NCBI GenBank assembly: GCA_017889845.1 | Contig: JAGGAJ010000094.1 | Location: 1 to 6,911 of the forward strand | Source: Deltaproteobacteria bacterium | GTDB taxonomy: Bacteria > Desulfobacterota > Deferrimicrobia > Deferrimicrobiales > Deferrimicrobiaceae | Direction: 5' to 3' | DNA: 6,911 nucleotides | Shown here: positions 1 through 5,946 of the stretch, in pieces | Position numbering within the stretch: the stretch's first letter is position 1 | How the letters are laid out: every line of letters starts with the position of its first letter | Notes under the pieces: model-generated | Seen by the model: only the letters and a program-made list of their open reading frames with translations | Databases searched by the model: none | Told to the model about the DNA's origin: nothing | Position numbers and translations under genes: made by a program

Positions 1-2
1 TC

Positions 3-113
3 CCCGGGGTGCTCCTGGGGATGGGGCGGAAGGCGTCGGGGAACGTCTACGTCCCCGTGCTCGCCCACTTCCTGTTCAACCTGTACCCGTCCCTGATCGG
101 GGGCCCGTCGTGA
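3..113 (+). CDS. CPBP family intramembrane metalloprotease (CAAX protease/Rce1-like), C-terminal fragment
   Basis: Only the last 36 codons and the TGA stop (111-113) are inside the window; the gene starts upstream. The fragment runs from a glycine-rich turn (PGVLLG) through S-G-N-V-Y-V-P to H-F-L-F-N followed by a short hydrophobic tail. In the CPBP/Rce1 family (PF02517) the last conserved motif is H-x-x-x-N/D in a transmembrane helix, typically preceded by a 'tgsi..pilaH' stretch, and this matches closely. The family cleaves near prenylated C-termini in eukaryotes; bacterial members are membrane proteases of mostly unknown substrate. The EExxxR and FxxxH motifs that would confirm the call lie upstream and cannot be seen. 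The stop overlaps the next gene's GTG by 4 bases (GTGA), implying co-transcription and translational coupling. Confidence 0.72.
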   Translation, partial: PGVLLGMGRKASGNVYVPVLAHFLFNLYPSLIGGPS

Positions 114-1216
114 GCAACGGAAGCGGCGTCCGGGTGGGTTCGGGCCACCTCTTCTTCTTCTTCGCCTACGAGGCGGGGTTCGAGATCTCCCTCGACGGGG
201 CCCGCGTCCTGTGCGAGGCGTCCGAGTCCCCCGGCATCACGGGGGCCCGGCCCGCCCCGGCGCACATCCAGTACCGCCCGAAGCCCCTCGTCGTCCCGGG
301 CAGACCGGTGGAGGCCGCGGCGGGGGGGGCGACCCACCGGCTGGAGACGACGGTGAAGATCTTCGATTTCGGCGTCCTCTCCGTCACGCTGACGCTCCCC
401 GTCCGGGACATGCCGTGGGAGGGGTACGCGGAGACCGCGCTCGCCCTCGCGGCGGAGCCCGGCCTCGCGAGGGCCGCCCGGGAGGCCGCCGGGGCCGTCT
501 TTGACCGGATCCGCCCGGCGATCTCCCGCCCGGGGCTGGCGGACCTCGTCGAGGAGTATTGCCTGTGGCACGTCGGAGCCTTCGATCCCGTGCGGACCGG
601 GACGGAAATCCTCTCCCGGCTCCCCGCGGACCTGGCGCGGCTGCTGACGCTGGAGCGGGGTCGTTTCAGCGAGGCGGCGGTCGCGGAGATCCTCCGGTCG
701 CCGATCCGGTATTTCGAAAACGACCTGTTCCTCGCGGAGTGGAACGCGGCCTTCGTCTTCGACCCGAGGTTCCAGGACACCGCCGAGGTCCTCGAGTTCC
801 TCAACGTCCAGCTGCTGGAGCTGCGCTTCTTCGACCGCCTCCTCCACGACGCCATCGACGGGATGACGGAGGAGCTCCGGCCCCGCAGGAGACTCTTCCG
901 CATCCTCCGCGACCCGTACGAGCCGCCGCTGCGGAAGCTCTCCCAGATCCGCACCGACGTCTCGCTGGTCCGGGAGCGGATCTACAACGCCCTGAAGCTG
1001 GTCGGGGACGTCTACCTCGCCCGGGTCTACGAGGAGGCGCGCCGCAAGGTGGGGGCGGAGAAGTACGAGGGGACGGTGCGCGACCAGCTGGCGACCTTGA
1101 CGGAGATCTACACCGTGCTGAACAACCGGGCGCAGGCCGCGCGGACGGAGACGCTCGAGATGATCATCATCCTGCTGATCGCGCTCGAGATCCTCATGGG
1201 GCTGCTGCGGCGGTGA
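110..1216 (+). CDS. RMD1/DUF155-like protein with C-terminal membrane anchor
   Basis: A 368-aa protein starting at GTG 110, inside the stop of the preceding protease gene. Residues 13-28 are a short aromatic/hydrophobic strand (HLFFFFAYEAG). Residues 82-88 read V-K-I-F-D-F-G, which resembles the 'di.vFdyGvvV' strand of the RMD1/Sif2/DUF155 family (PF02582). A helical middle follows (F-E-N-D-L-F-L-A-E-W near 202-212), then a long Arg/Glu-rich helical region up to about residue 345. The last 20 residues form one hydrophobic helix (about 351-365) ending in Arg-Arg. DUF155 proteins characteristically end with such a 'LE.iIilLI.lEi' tail anchor; the eukaryotic members are mitochondrial membrane proteins (RMND1 supports mitochondrial translation), and bacterial function is unknown. 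The family call rests on motif resemblance and architecture, not an alignment. No cofactor or catalytic motif is visible. It could instead be a lineage-specific membrane-anchored coiled protein. Confidence 0.6.
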   Translation: MSNGSGVRVGSGHLFFFFAYEAGFEISLDGARVLCEASESPGITGARPAPAHIQYRPKPLVVPGRPVEAAAGGATHRLETTVKIFDFGVLSVTLTLPVRDMPWEGYAETALALAAEPGLARAAREAAGAVFDRIRPAISRPGLADLVEEYCLWHVGAFDPVRTGTEILSRLPADLARLLTLERGRFSEAAVAEILRSPIRYFENDLFLAEWNAAFVFDPRFQDTAEVLEFLNVQLLELRFFDRLLHDAIDGMTEELRPRRRLFRILRDPYEPPLRKLSQIRTDVSLVRERIYNALKLVGDVYLARVYEEARRKVGAEKYEGTVRDQLATLTEIYTVLNNRAQAARTETLEMIIILLIALEILMGLLRR

Positions 1217-1235
1217 TTCGCCCCGCCGTTTTTGG

Positions 1236-1241
1236 TACTAT
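1236..1241 (+). promoter_or_regulatory. Possible weak -10 box upstream of pgk
   Basis: TACTAT lies in the 70-bp gap before pgk, 45 bp upstream of the ATG. The only -35 candidate at 17-bp spacing (GTGATT, 1213-1218) matches the consensus at three of six positions and overlaps the preceding stop codon. The short T-rich stretch here stands out in GC-rich DNA. Support is weak, and pgk may simply be read through from the upstream genes. Confidence 0.22.
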
Positions 1242-1271
1242 TCCAACCGTACGCACCCGAATCGCCGATCC

Positions 1272-1278
1272 AAGGAGG
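1272..1278 (+). promoter_or_regulatory. Shine-Dalgarno of pgk
   Basis: AAGGAGG with an 8-nt spacer to ATG 1287 is a near-ideal ribosome binding site and fixes the pgk start. The ATG at 1279, directly abutting it, is too close to be used. Confidence 0.85.
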
Positions 1279-1286
1279 ATGGAGAG

Positions 1287-2471
1287 ATGAGGATCCGCAC
1301 CATGGACCAGCTGGACCTTTCCGGGAAGAGGACGCTCGTCCGCGTCGACTTCAACGTCCCGATGGACAAGTCCGGGAACGTCACCGACGTCACGCGGCTC
1401 CAGGCGGCGCTCCCCACGATCCGGATGGCGGTGGAGGGCGGAGCGAAGACGATCCTCCTTTCCCACCTGGGTCGCCCCAAGGGGAAGCGGGTGCCGGAGA
1501 TGAGCCTCGCGCCGGTCGCCCCGCGGCTCTCCACCCTGCTGGGGAAGCAGGTCCGCTTCGTCCCCGACTGCGTCGGGGAGGAGGCGGAGAGGGCGGTGGC
1601 GGCGATGAAGCCGGGGGACGTCCTCCTCCTGGAGAACGTCCGGTATCACGCCGAGGAGGAGAAGAACGACGAGGGGTTCGGCAGGAAGCTCGCCGCCCTG
1701 TGCGACGTCTACGTGAACGACGCCTTCGCCACCGCGCACCGCGGCCACGCATCGAACGTGGCGATCGTGAAGTTCGTATCGGTGCGCGCGGCGGGGCTCC
1801 TGATGAAGGACGAGATCGCCTACTTCGAGAAGGCCCTGGTCTCCCCCGCCCGGCCGCTGGTCGCCGTGTTCGGCGGCGCGAAGATATCCGGCAAGATCGA
1901 GGCGATCAACAACGTGCTGGGCAAGGTGGACAAGATCCTGATCGGCGGGGCGATGGCGAACACCTTCTTCGCCGCCCTCGGGTACGGGGTCGGGAAATCC
2001 CTCTGCGAGAAGGAGATGGCGGAGACGGCGAGGCAGGTTCTCGCGGGGGCGGCTTCCCGCAAGGTGAGGCTCTACCTCCCCGTCGACGTCGTGGTTGCGG
2101 ACCGCCTGGAAGCGACGGCGGCGACCCGGACCGTGCCGGCGCAGGAGATCCCCGAGGGGATGATGGCGCTGGACGTCGGGCCCGCGAGTTCCCTCCTCTT
2201 CCGGGAGGCGATCCAGGACGCGAAGACGATCGTGTGGAACGGGCCGATGGGCGCCTTCGAGACCGCGCCGTTCGCGGCGGGGACCCTGGCGATCATGCGG
2301 GCCCTGGCGGAGAGCGACGCGACCACCATCGTGGGGGGCGGCGACACGGACACGGCGTTGCACAAGGCGGGGCTCTTCTCGCGGATGTCGTACGTGTCGA
2401 CGGGGGGAGGGGCGTTTCTCGAGCTGCTGGAGGGAAAGCGGCTTCCGGGGATCGCCGCCCTGGAGGAGTAG
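1287..2471 (+). CDS. pgk: Phosphoglycerate kinase
   Basis: A 394-aa cytosolic monomeric enzyme, the usual bacterial length. It catalyses 1,3-bisphosphoglycerate + ADP to 3-phosphoglycerate + ATP in glycolysis, and the reverse in gluconeogenesis. The PGK signature R-V-D-F-N-V-P is at 19-25. The substrate-binding basic residues are visible: R37 (D-V-T-R-L), H60-L-G-R-P-K-G, R119 (E-N-V-R-Y-H) and R152 (V-N-D-A-F-A-T-A-H-R). The nucleotide-binding C-lobe has G-G-A-K-I-S-G-K (K199, K203), W317-N-G-P-M-G-A-F-E and G-G-G-D353-T, and the protein ends with the typical S-T-G-G-G-A-F-L-E-L-L-E-G motif. Small departures from the commonest sequence (A-T-A-H-R-G-H for G-T-A-H-R-A-H; G-G-G-D-T for G-G-G-D-S) are conservative. 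Nothing suggests loss of activity. It is followed after 26 bp by ligA with no terminator between. In many bacteria pgk sits with gap or tpiA; neither is here. Confidence 0.98.
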   Translation: MRIRTMDQLDLSGKRTLVRVDFNVPMDKSGNVTDVTRLQAALPTIRMAVEGGAKTILLSHLGRPKGKRVPEMSLAPVAPRLSTLLGKQVRFVPDCVGEEAERAVAAMKPGDVLLLENVRYHAEEEKNDEGFGRKLAALCDVYVNDAFATAHRGHASNVAIVKFVSVRAAGLLMKDEIAYFEKALVSPARPLVAVFGGAKISGKIEAINNVLGKVDKILIGGAMANTFFAALGYGVGKSLCEKEMAETARQVLAGAASRKVRLYLPVDVVVADRLEATAATRTVPAQEIPEGMMALDVGPASSLLFREAIQDAKTIVWNGPMGAFETAPFAAGTLAIMRALAESDATTIVGGGDTDTALHKAGLFSRMSYVSTGGGAFLELLEGKRLPGIAALEE

Positions 2472-2487
2472 TCCGCGGCGGTGCACC

Positions 2488-2493
2488 AGGAGG
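2488..2493 (+). promoter_or_regulatory. Shine-Dalgarno deciding the ligA GTG start
   Basis: AGGAGG lies 4 nt before GTG 2498. The ligA reading frame has no stop for more than 1.2 kb upstream, so this site together with the conserved N-terminus sets the start. The spacer is slightly short, but no other in-frame start has a comparable site. Confidence 0.7.
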
Positions 2494-2497
2494 ACGG

Positions 2498-4543
2498 GTG
2501 CGCGACACATCCCCGAAAGCCCGCGCCGAGGAACTGCGGCGCCTCATCCGGTACCACAACGACCGGTATTACCGGGACGACGCGCCGGAAGTGTCCGACG
2601 CCGAGTACGACGCCCTCTTCCGCGAGCTCTCCCGGCTCGAGGCCGCGCACCCGGAGCTGGCCGACCCGGACTCCCCTACCCGGCGCGTCGGCGCCGAGCC
2701 CGTGGAGGCGTTTGGCACGGTAGTTCGGGACGTGCCGATGCTCTCCCTCCAGAACGCATTCTCCGACGCCGAGCTGCGGGAGTTCGACGCCCGGGTCCGC
2801 CGTTTCCTGAAGGGGCGGGGGATCGGGGAGGAAATCCTCGACCGGGGGGGGTACGTCGCGGAGGTGAAGATCGACGGCCTCGCGGTCGAGCTGACGTACG
2901 AGGACGGCGAGTACGTCCGCGGTGCCACCCGGGGGGACGGGGTGCGGGGGGAGGACGTGACCGCGAACCTGCGCACCATCCAGGAGATTCCCCTCTCCCT
3001 GCCCAAGGACCGGAAGAAGGGAGGCATCGCCCCGTCACGCCTCGACACGCGGGGGGAAGTGTACATGGAGAGGCTGGACCTCGCGGCGCTGAACCGGGGC
3101 CGGGAGCGGGCGGGGGAGCCGGCGTTCGCCAACCCCCGGAACGCCGCCGCCGGGTCGGTCCGGCAGCTCGATCCGCGGGTGACCGCAAGCCGCCGCCTGA
3201 AGCTCTGGGTCTACGGCACCGGGAGGGTCGAGGGGGTGCGCGTCACCACCCACTGGGAAGAACTCGCGCTCCTCGCGGGCCTTGGATTCCCCGTGAACCG
3301 GGAGTGGAGCCGCCGGTGCCGCGGCATCGACGAGGTCGTCGCGTTCTACCGGGAGGTGGAGGCGGGGAAGGACTCCCTCCCGTATGAGATCGACGGCGTC
3401 GTGGTGAAGGTGAATGACGCGGGGCTCCAGAAGGAGCTCGGCGAGATTTCCCGCTCCCCCCGGTGGGCTGTGGCGGCGAAATTCTCCCCGGACCGGGCGG
3501 AGACCACGGTGGAGGACATCGTCGTCAGCGTCGGTCGGACGGGGACGATCACCCCCGTGGCCGTCCTCTCCCCCGTGGTCGTCCGCGGTGTGACCGTGCG
3601 GCGGGCGACCCTCCACAACCAGGACACGATCGACGGAAGGGATATCCGCGTGGGGGACCGGGTCCTCGTCCAGAGGGCGGGGGACGTGATCCCCGAGGTG
3701 GTGGAGTCCCTCTCCGCCGCGAGGAAATCCCCGGGGCGCGGCCCGAAATTCCGCATCCCCGACCGGTGCCCCGCCTGCGACGCCCCTGTGGAGCGGGTCC
3801 CCGGCGAAGCGGCGCACCGGTGCACCGGGGATGGTTGCGTGGAGAGGCGAAAAAGGGCGCTGCGCCACTTCGTCTCCAAAAATGCCATGGACATCGAGGG
3901 CATGGGGACGAAGATCGTTTCGACCCTGGTGGACGAGGGGTTGGTGACGGAGCCGGCGGACCTCTACCGCCTTGAGCGGGAAACGCTTGCGGCCATGGAG
4001 CGCCTCGGGGAGAAATCCGCGGACAACCTGGTCCGGGCGATCGAAGGGAGCCGCCGCGTGCCCATGTCCCGGTTCCTCTTCGCCCTCGGCATCCCGCTCG
4101 TGGGGGAACACCTCTCGGAGGTGCTGGCCCGCCACTTCGGATCCATCGAGGCGATCCGCGGCGCGGACGGGGAGGAATTCCGCAAGGTCCGGGAGATCGG
4201 CCCGGAGGTGGCCGCGGCCCTCCGCGCGTACTTCGACTCGCCGCGGAACGGAAAGACCGTGGAACGGCTCCTCCGGGAGGTAACGCCGCTCCCCCCGGCA
4301 ACCCGCGCCGGGAAGGCCTCCGGGAAGACGTTCCTCTTCACGGGGACTCTCTCGATGCCGCGCGCCCGTGCCCAGGAGATGGTGCGCAGGGAGGGGGGCA
4401 GCGTGGCGGCGGGGATCAGCGGCAAGGTGGATTACCTCGTGGCCGGGGAGGACCCGGGAAACAAGCTGGCGAAGGCGAGGGAACTGGGCGTCCCGGTCCT
4501 GACGGAGCGGCAATTCCTCGATATGCTGGGGGAAACGGGATAG
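2498..4543 (+). CDS. ligA: NAD-dependent DNA ligase LigA
   Basis: A 681-aa protein, normal for bacterial LigA (about 670). It seals nicks in duplex DNA during Okazaki fragment joining and repair, using NAD+ as adenylate donor. Domain Ia (about 1-70) has the NMN-binding Y-H-N-D-R-Y-Y and E-V-S-D-A-E-Y-D-A-L motifs. The adenylation domain has catalytic K124 in E-V-K-I-D-G, T-R-G-D-G-x-x-G-E-D-V-T, motif III R-G-E187, D299-G-V-V-V-K304 and W-A-V-A-A-K328. The OB fold follows, with V-G-R-T-G-x-I-T-P-V-A. The zinc finger uses C424, C427, C442 and C447, then come helix-hairpin-helix repeats (about 450-600) and a C-terminal BRCT domain (about 608-681, starting at G-K-T-F-L-F-T-G). All hallmark residues are intact. 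GTG 2498 was chosen for its Shine-Dalgarno and for giving a family-length N-terminus. It sits 26 bp after pgk and 2 bp before acyP, so it is probably mid-operon. Confidence 0.97.
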   Translation: MRDTSPKARAEELRRLIRYHNDRYYRDDAPEVSDAEYDALFRELSRLEAAHPELADPDSPTRRVGAEPVEAFGTVVRDVPMLSLQNAFSDAELREFDARVRRFLKGRGIGEEILDRGGYVAEVKIDGLAVELTYEDGEYVRGATRGDGVRGEDVTANLRTIQEIPLSLPKDRKKGGIAPSRLDTRGEVYMERLDLAALNRGRERAGEPAFANPRNAAAGSVRQLDPRVTASRRLKLWVYGTGRVEGVRVTTHWEELALLAGLGFPVNREWSRRCRGIDEVVAFYREVEAGKDSLPYEIDGVVVKVNDAGLQKELGEISRSPRWAVAAKFSPDRAETTVEDIVVSVGRTGTITPVAVLSPVVVRGVTVRRATLHNQDTIDGRDIRVGDRVLVQRAGDVIPEVVESLSAARKSPGRGPKFRIPDRCPACDAPVERVPGEAAHRCTGDGCVERRKRALRHFVSKNAMDIEGMGTKIVSTLVDEGLVTEPADLYRLERETLAAMERLGEKSADNLVRAIEGSRRVPMSRFLFALGIPLVGEHLSEVLARHFGSIEAIRGADGEEFRKVREIGPEVAAALRAYFDSPRNGKTVERLLREVTPLPPATRAGKASGKTFLFTGTLSMPRARAQEMVRREGGSVAAGISGKVDYLVAGEDPGNKLAKARELGVPVLTERQFLDMLGETG

Positions 4544-4545
4544 GG

Positions 4546-4827
4546 ATGGAGGAGGTCACGGAGGCGCGCGTGGTCGTCTCCGGCCGCGTGCAGGGGGTGT
4601 GGTTCCGCGGGTTCACGCAGCGCGTCGCGGCGGACGCCGGCGTGCGCGGGTGGGTCCGAAATCTCCCCGACCGCCGCGTGGAGGCGGTGCTCCAGGGGAA
4701 CCGCGCGGCGGTGGAGACGGTCGTCGGATTCCTGTGGGAGGGCCCCCCCGGAGCAACCGTGACCGACGTCGCGGTCTCATGGGAGCCGCCATCGGAGGTG
4801 TACCGTGGTTTCCACATCCGGTACTGA
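4546..4827 (+). CDS. acyP: Acylphosphatase
   Basis: A 93-aa protein matching the small one-domain acylphosphatase family in length and motifs. It hydrolyses the carboxyl-phosphate bond of acyl phosphates such as acetyl phosphate or 1,3-bisphosphoglycerate. The first signature reads G-R-V-Q-G-V-W-F-R-G-F (13-23), holding the phosphate-binding loop and catalytic R21. The second is G-W-V-R-N-L-P-D-R-R-V-E-A (35-47), with catalytic N39. The start lies 2 bp after the ligA stop with only a weak GGG ahead of it, so translation is probably coupled to ligA. The 3' end overlaps amrS by 23 bp. Sharing a transcript with pgk is notable because the pgk substrate 1,3-bisphosphoglycerate is itself an acyl phosphate; any functional link is inference. 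The same fold also occurs in HypF and other fusions, but this is a stand-alone copy. Confidence 0.95.
   Translation: MEEVTEARVVVSGRVQGVWFRGFTQRVAADAGVRGWVRNLPDRRVEAVLQGNRAAVETVVGFLWEGPPGATVTDVAVSWEPPSEVYRGFHIRY
4794..4800 (+). promoter_or_regulatory. Shine-Dalgarno of amrS, inside acyP
   Basis: GGAGGTG lies 4 nt before GTG 4805, within the acyP coding sequence. It supports the overlapping GTG start of amrS rather than a later start, and this start also keeps the N-terminal cysteine cluster of the family. Confidence 0.7.
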
Positions 4828-5809
4828 CGCGGGCGCCGCGGCGCACTGGCATCCCGAGGGGGAGGCCGCCCGGTGCGACCTGTGCCCCCACCGGTGCCGC
4901 ATCGCCGAGGGGAAATCCGGGATCTGCGGCGTCCGGGAGAACCGGGGCGGGACGCTGCGCGCCGCTACGTATTGCAAGGTGGCGGCCGTCGCGGTCGATC
5001 CGATCGAGAAGAAGCCGCTGTTCCACTTCCATCCCGGGAGGCCAATCCTCTCCGTCGGGTCCGTCGGGTGCAACCTCCGCTGCGAATTCTGCCAGAACTG
5101 GCACCTGGTGCTTCGGCAGGTCCCGCTGGAGAACGTGCGGATCGGGGACCTGGTCCGGGCCGCCCGGGCGGGGGGATCCGTGGGGATCGCCTACACCTAT
5201 AACGAACCGCTGATCCAGATCGAATTCGTCCTCGACTGCGCGAAGGCGTTCCGCGACGCCGGGATGAAGAACGTGCTGGTCACCAACGGTTTCGTCAACC
5301 CGGCCCCCCTCGCGGAGCTCCTCCCGTACGTGGACGCGATGAACATCGACCTGAAGTCGATGGACCCGGCCTTCTACCGGAAGGCGTGCGGCGGCGACCT
5401 CGCCCCGGTGCTGGACACGATCCGCGCGTCGGCGAAGGCGACCCACGTGGAGCTCACCAACCTTCTGTACACCGGCCACAACGACACCGACGACACGGTC
5501 CGGAAAGTGGTCGACTTCGTGGCGGAGACGGACCCGGAGATCCCCCTCCACTTCTCGCGCTACTTCCCGTCGCACCGGGCCACCGCCCCGCCGACTCCGC
5601 CGGAGCGCCTCCTTGCGGCGTACCGCCTCGCGCGGGAACGCCTCCCCTACGTCTACGTGGGGAACTTCCACCTGCCGGGGGGGGCGGACACGAAATGCCC
5701 GAAGTGCGGGGCGACCGTGATCGGACGGGACGGATACCGCGTGGACGTCCGCGGCCTCTCCGGAAACCGGTGCGTCGCCTGCAAGGCCCTGCTGCGTCTC
5801 GTGGTATAG
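4805..5809 (+). CDS. amrS: AmmeMemoRadiSam system radical SAM enzyme AmrS
   Basis: A 334-aa protein, the usual AmrS length. The radical-SAM [4Fe-4S] motif is G-C89-N-L-R-C93-E-F-C96-Q-N-W, in the CX3CX2C form. An N-terminal cysteine cluster (C24, C27, C31, C41, in C-D-L-C-P-H-R-C) precedes it, as is typical of this family. The core has Y-T-Y-N-E-P-L, V-T-N-G-F-V, D-A-M-N-I-D-L-K-S, the P-L-H-F-S-R-Y-F-P stretch and Y-V-Y-V-G-N. The C-terminus carries a zinc-ribbon-like pair, C298-P-K-C301 and C323-V-A-C326. Such proteins were long labelled pyruvate-formate-lyase activating enzyme homologues, but this Cys pattern and tail fit AmrS. The reaction is unknown; the family is defined by co-occurrence with AMMECR1-domain and Memo-domain proteins. 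Neither gene is in this window. It is the last gene of the run, overlaps acyP by 23 bp and is followed by a strong hairpin. Confidence 0.9.
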   Translation: MVSTSGTDAGAAAHWHPEGEAARCDLCPHRCRIAEGKSGICGVRENRGGTLRAATYCKVAAVAVDPIEKKPLFHFHPGRPILSVGSVGCNLRCEFCQNWHLVLRQVPLENVRIGDLVRAARAGGSVGIAYTYNEPLIQIEFVLDCAKAFRDAGMKNVLVTNGFVNPAPLAELLPYVDAMNIDLKSMDPAFYRKACGGDLAPVLDTIRASAKATHVELTNLLYTGHNDTDDTVRKVVDFVAETDPEIPLHFSRYFPSHRATAPPTPPERLLAAYRLARERLPYVYVGNFHLPGGADTKCPKCGATVIGRDGYRVDVRGLSGNRCVACKALLRLVV

Positions 5810-5820
5810 GAGGGATGGCC

Positions 5821-5866
5821 CCTTCCGCCTTCCCGCGGTCAGGGGAAGAGGGGGGTTGGGGGAAGG
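5821..5866 (+). other. G-rich tract with nested short inverted repeats after amrS
   Basis: CTTCCC (5829-5834) can pair with GGGAAG (5843-5848), and outside it CCTTCC (5821-5826) can pair with GGAAGG (5861-5866). Between the right arms the strand is almost pure purine, with runs of 4, 6 and 5 G. In the 3' UTR of the + strand operon this could fold or act as a processing or termination aid. The stems are only 6 bp, so the structural claim is modest. No gene is supported in 5810-5946. Confidence 0.35.
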
Positions 5867-5884
5867 TGCCCTTTACGGGGTACG

Positions 5885-5925
5885 GGTCGGCAGACGGGGC
5901 GGTTCATCCGTCCCGTCTGTCGACC
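5885..5925 (+). terminator. Long hairpin at the operon end, terminator-like without a T-tract
   Basis: Arms 5885-5902 and 5908-5925 pair over 18 bp around a 5-nt loop (TTCAT). Two pairs are G-U in the + strand RNA (5890 with 5920, 5899 with 5911). In the - strand RNA both become A-C mismatches, so the helix favours the amrS transcript. It begins 76 nt after the amrS stop. No run of T follows on either strand, so it is not a canonical intrinsic terminator. It may terminate weakly or protect the 3' end from exonucleases. Confidence 0.6.
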
Positions 5926-5931
5926 ACCGCC

Positions 5932-5943
5932 TGGCGCGCGCCA
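5932..5943. repeat. Perfect 12-bp palindrome at the convergent junction
   Basis: TGGCGCGCGCCA equals its own reverse complement. It lies 3 bp beyond the stop codon of the - strand exported-protein gene and 6 bp from the long hairpin. It may belong to a bidirectional 3'-end structure or be a protein binding site. Chance is possible in GC-rich DNA. Confidence 0.5.
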
Positions 5944-5946
5944 CTA

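Noticed and set aside
1279..1290. Three-codon reading frame (ATG GAG AGA TGA) overlapping the pgk start
   Set aside because: Its ATG abuts the Shine-Dalgarno with no spacer, so initiation there is implausible. Likely chance.
1232..2497. Open + strand frame continuous with ligA reaching back through pgk (would give a protein of about 1100 aa)
   Set aside because: It overlaps pgk in another frame and its translation is low-complexity Arg/Gly-rich. LigA homology begins only after GTG 2498, which has its own Shine-Dalgarno. Long stop-free frames are expected in GC-rich DNA.
1194..2510. 438-aa antisense open frame over pgk
   Set aside because: It is the mirror of an unmistakable pgk gene, Arg/His-rich with no domain; a codon-bias shadow.
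3035..4513. 492-aa antisense open frame over ligA
   Set aside because: It shadows ligA, whose catalytic motifs are intact on the + strand, and it has no recognisable motif.
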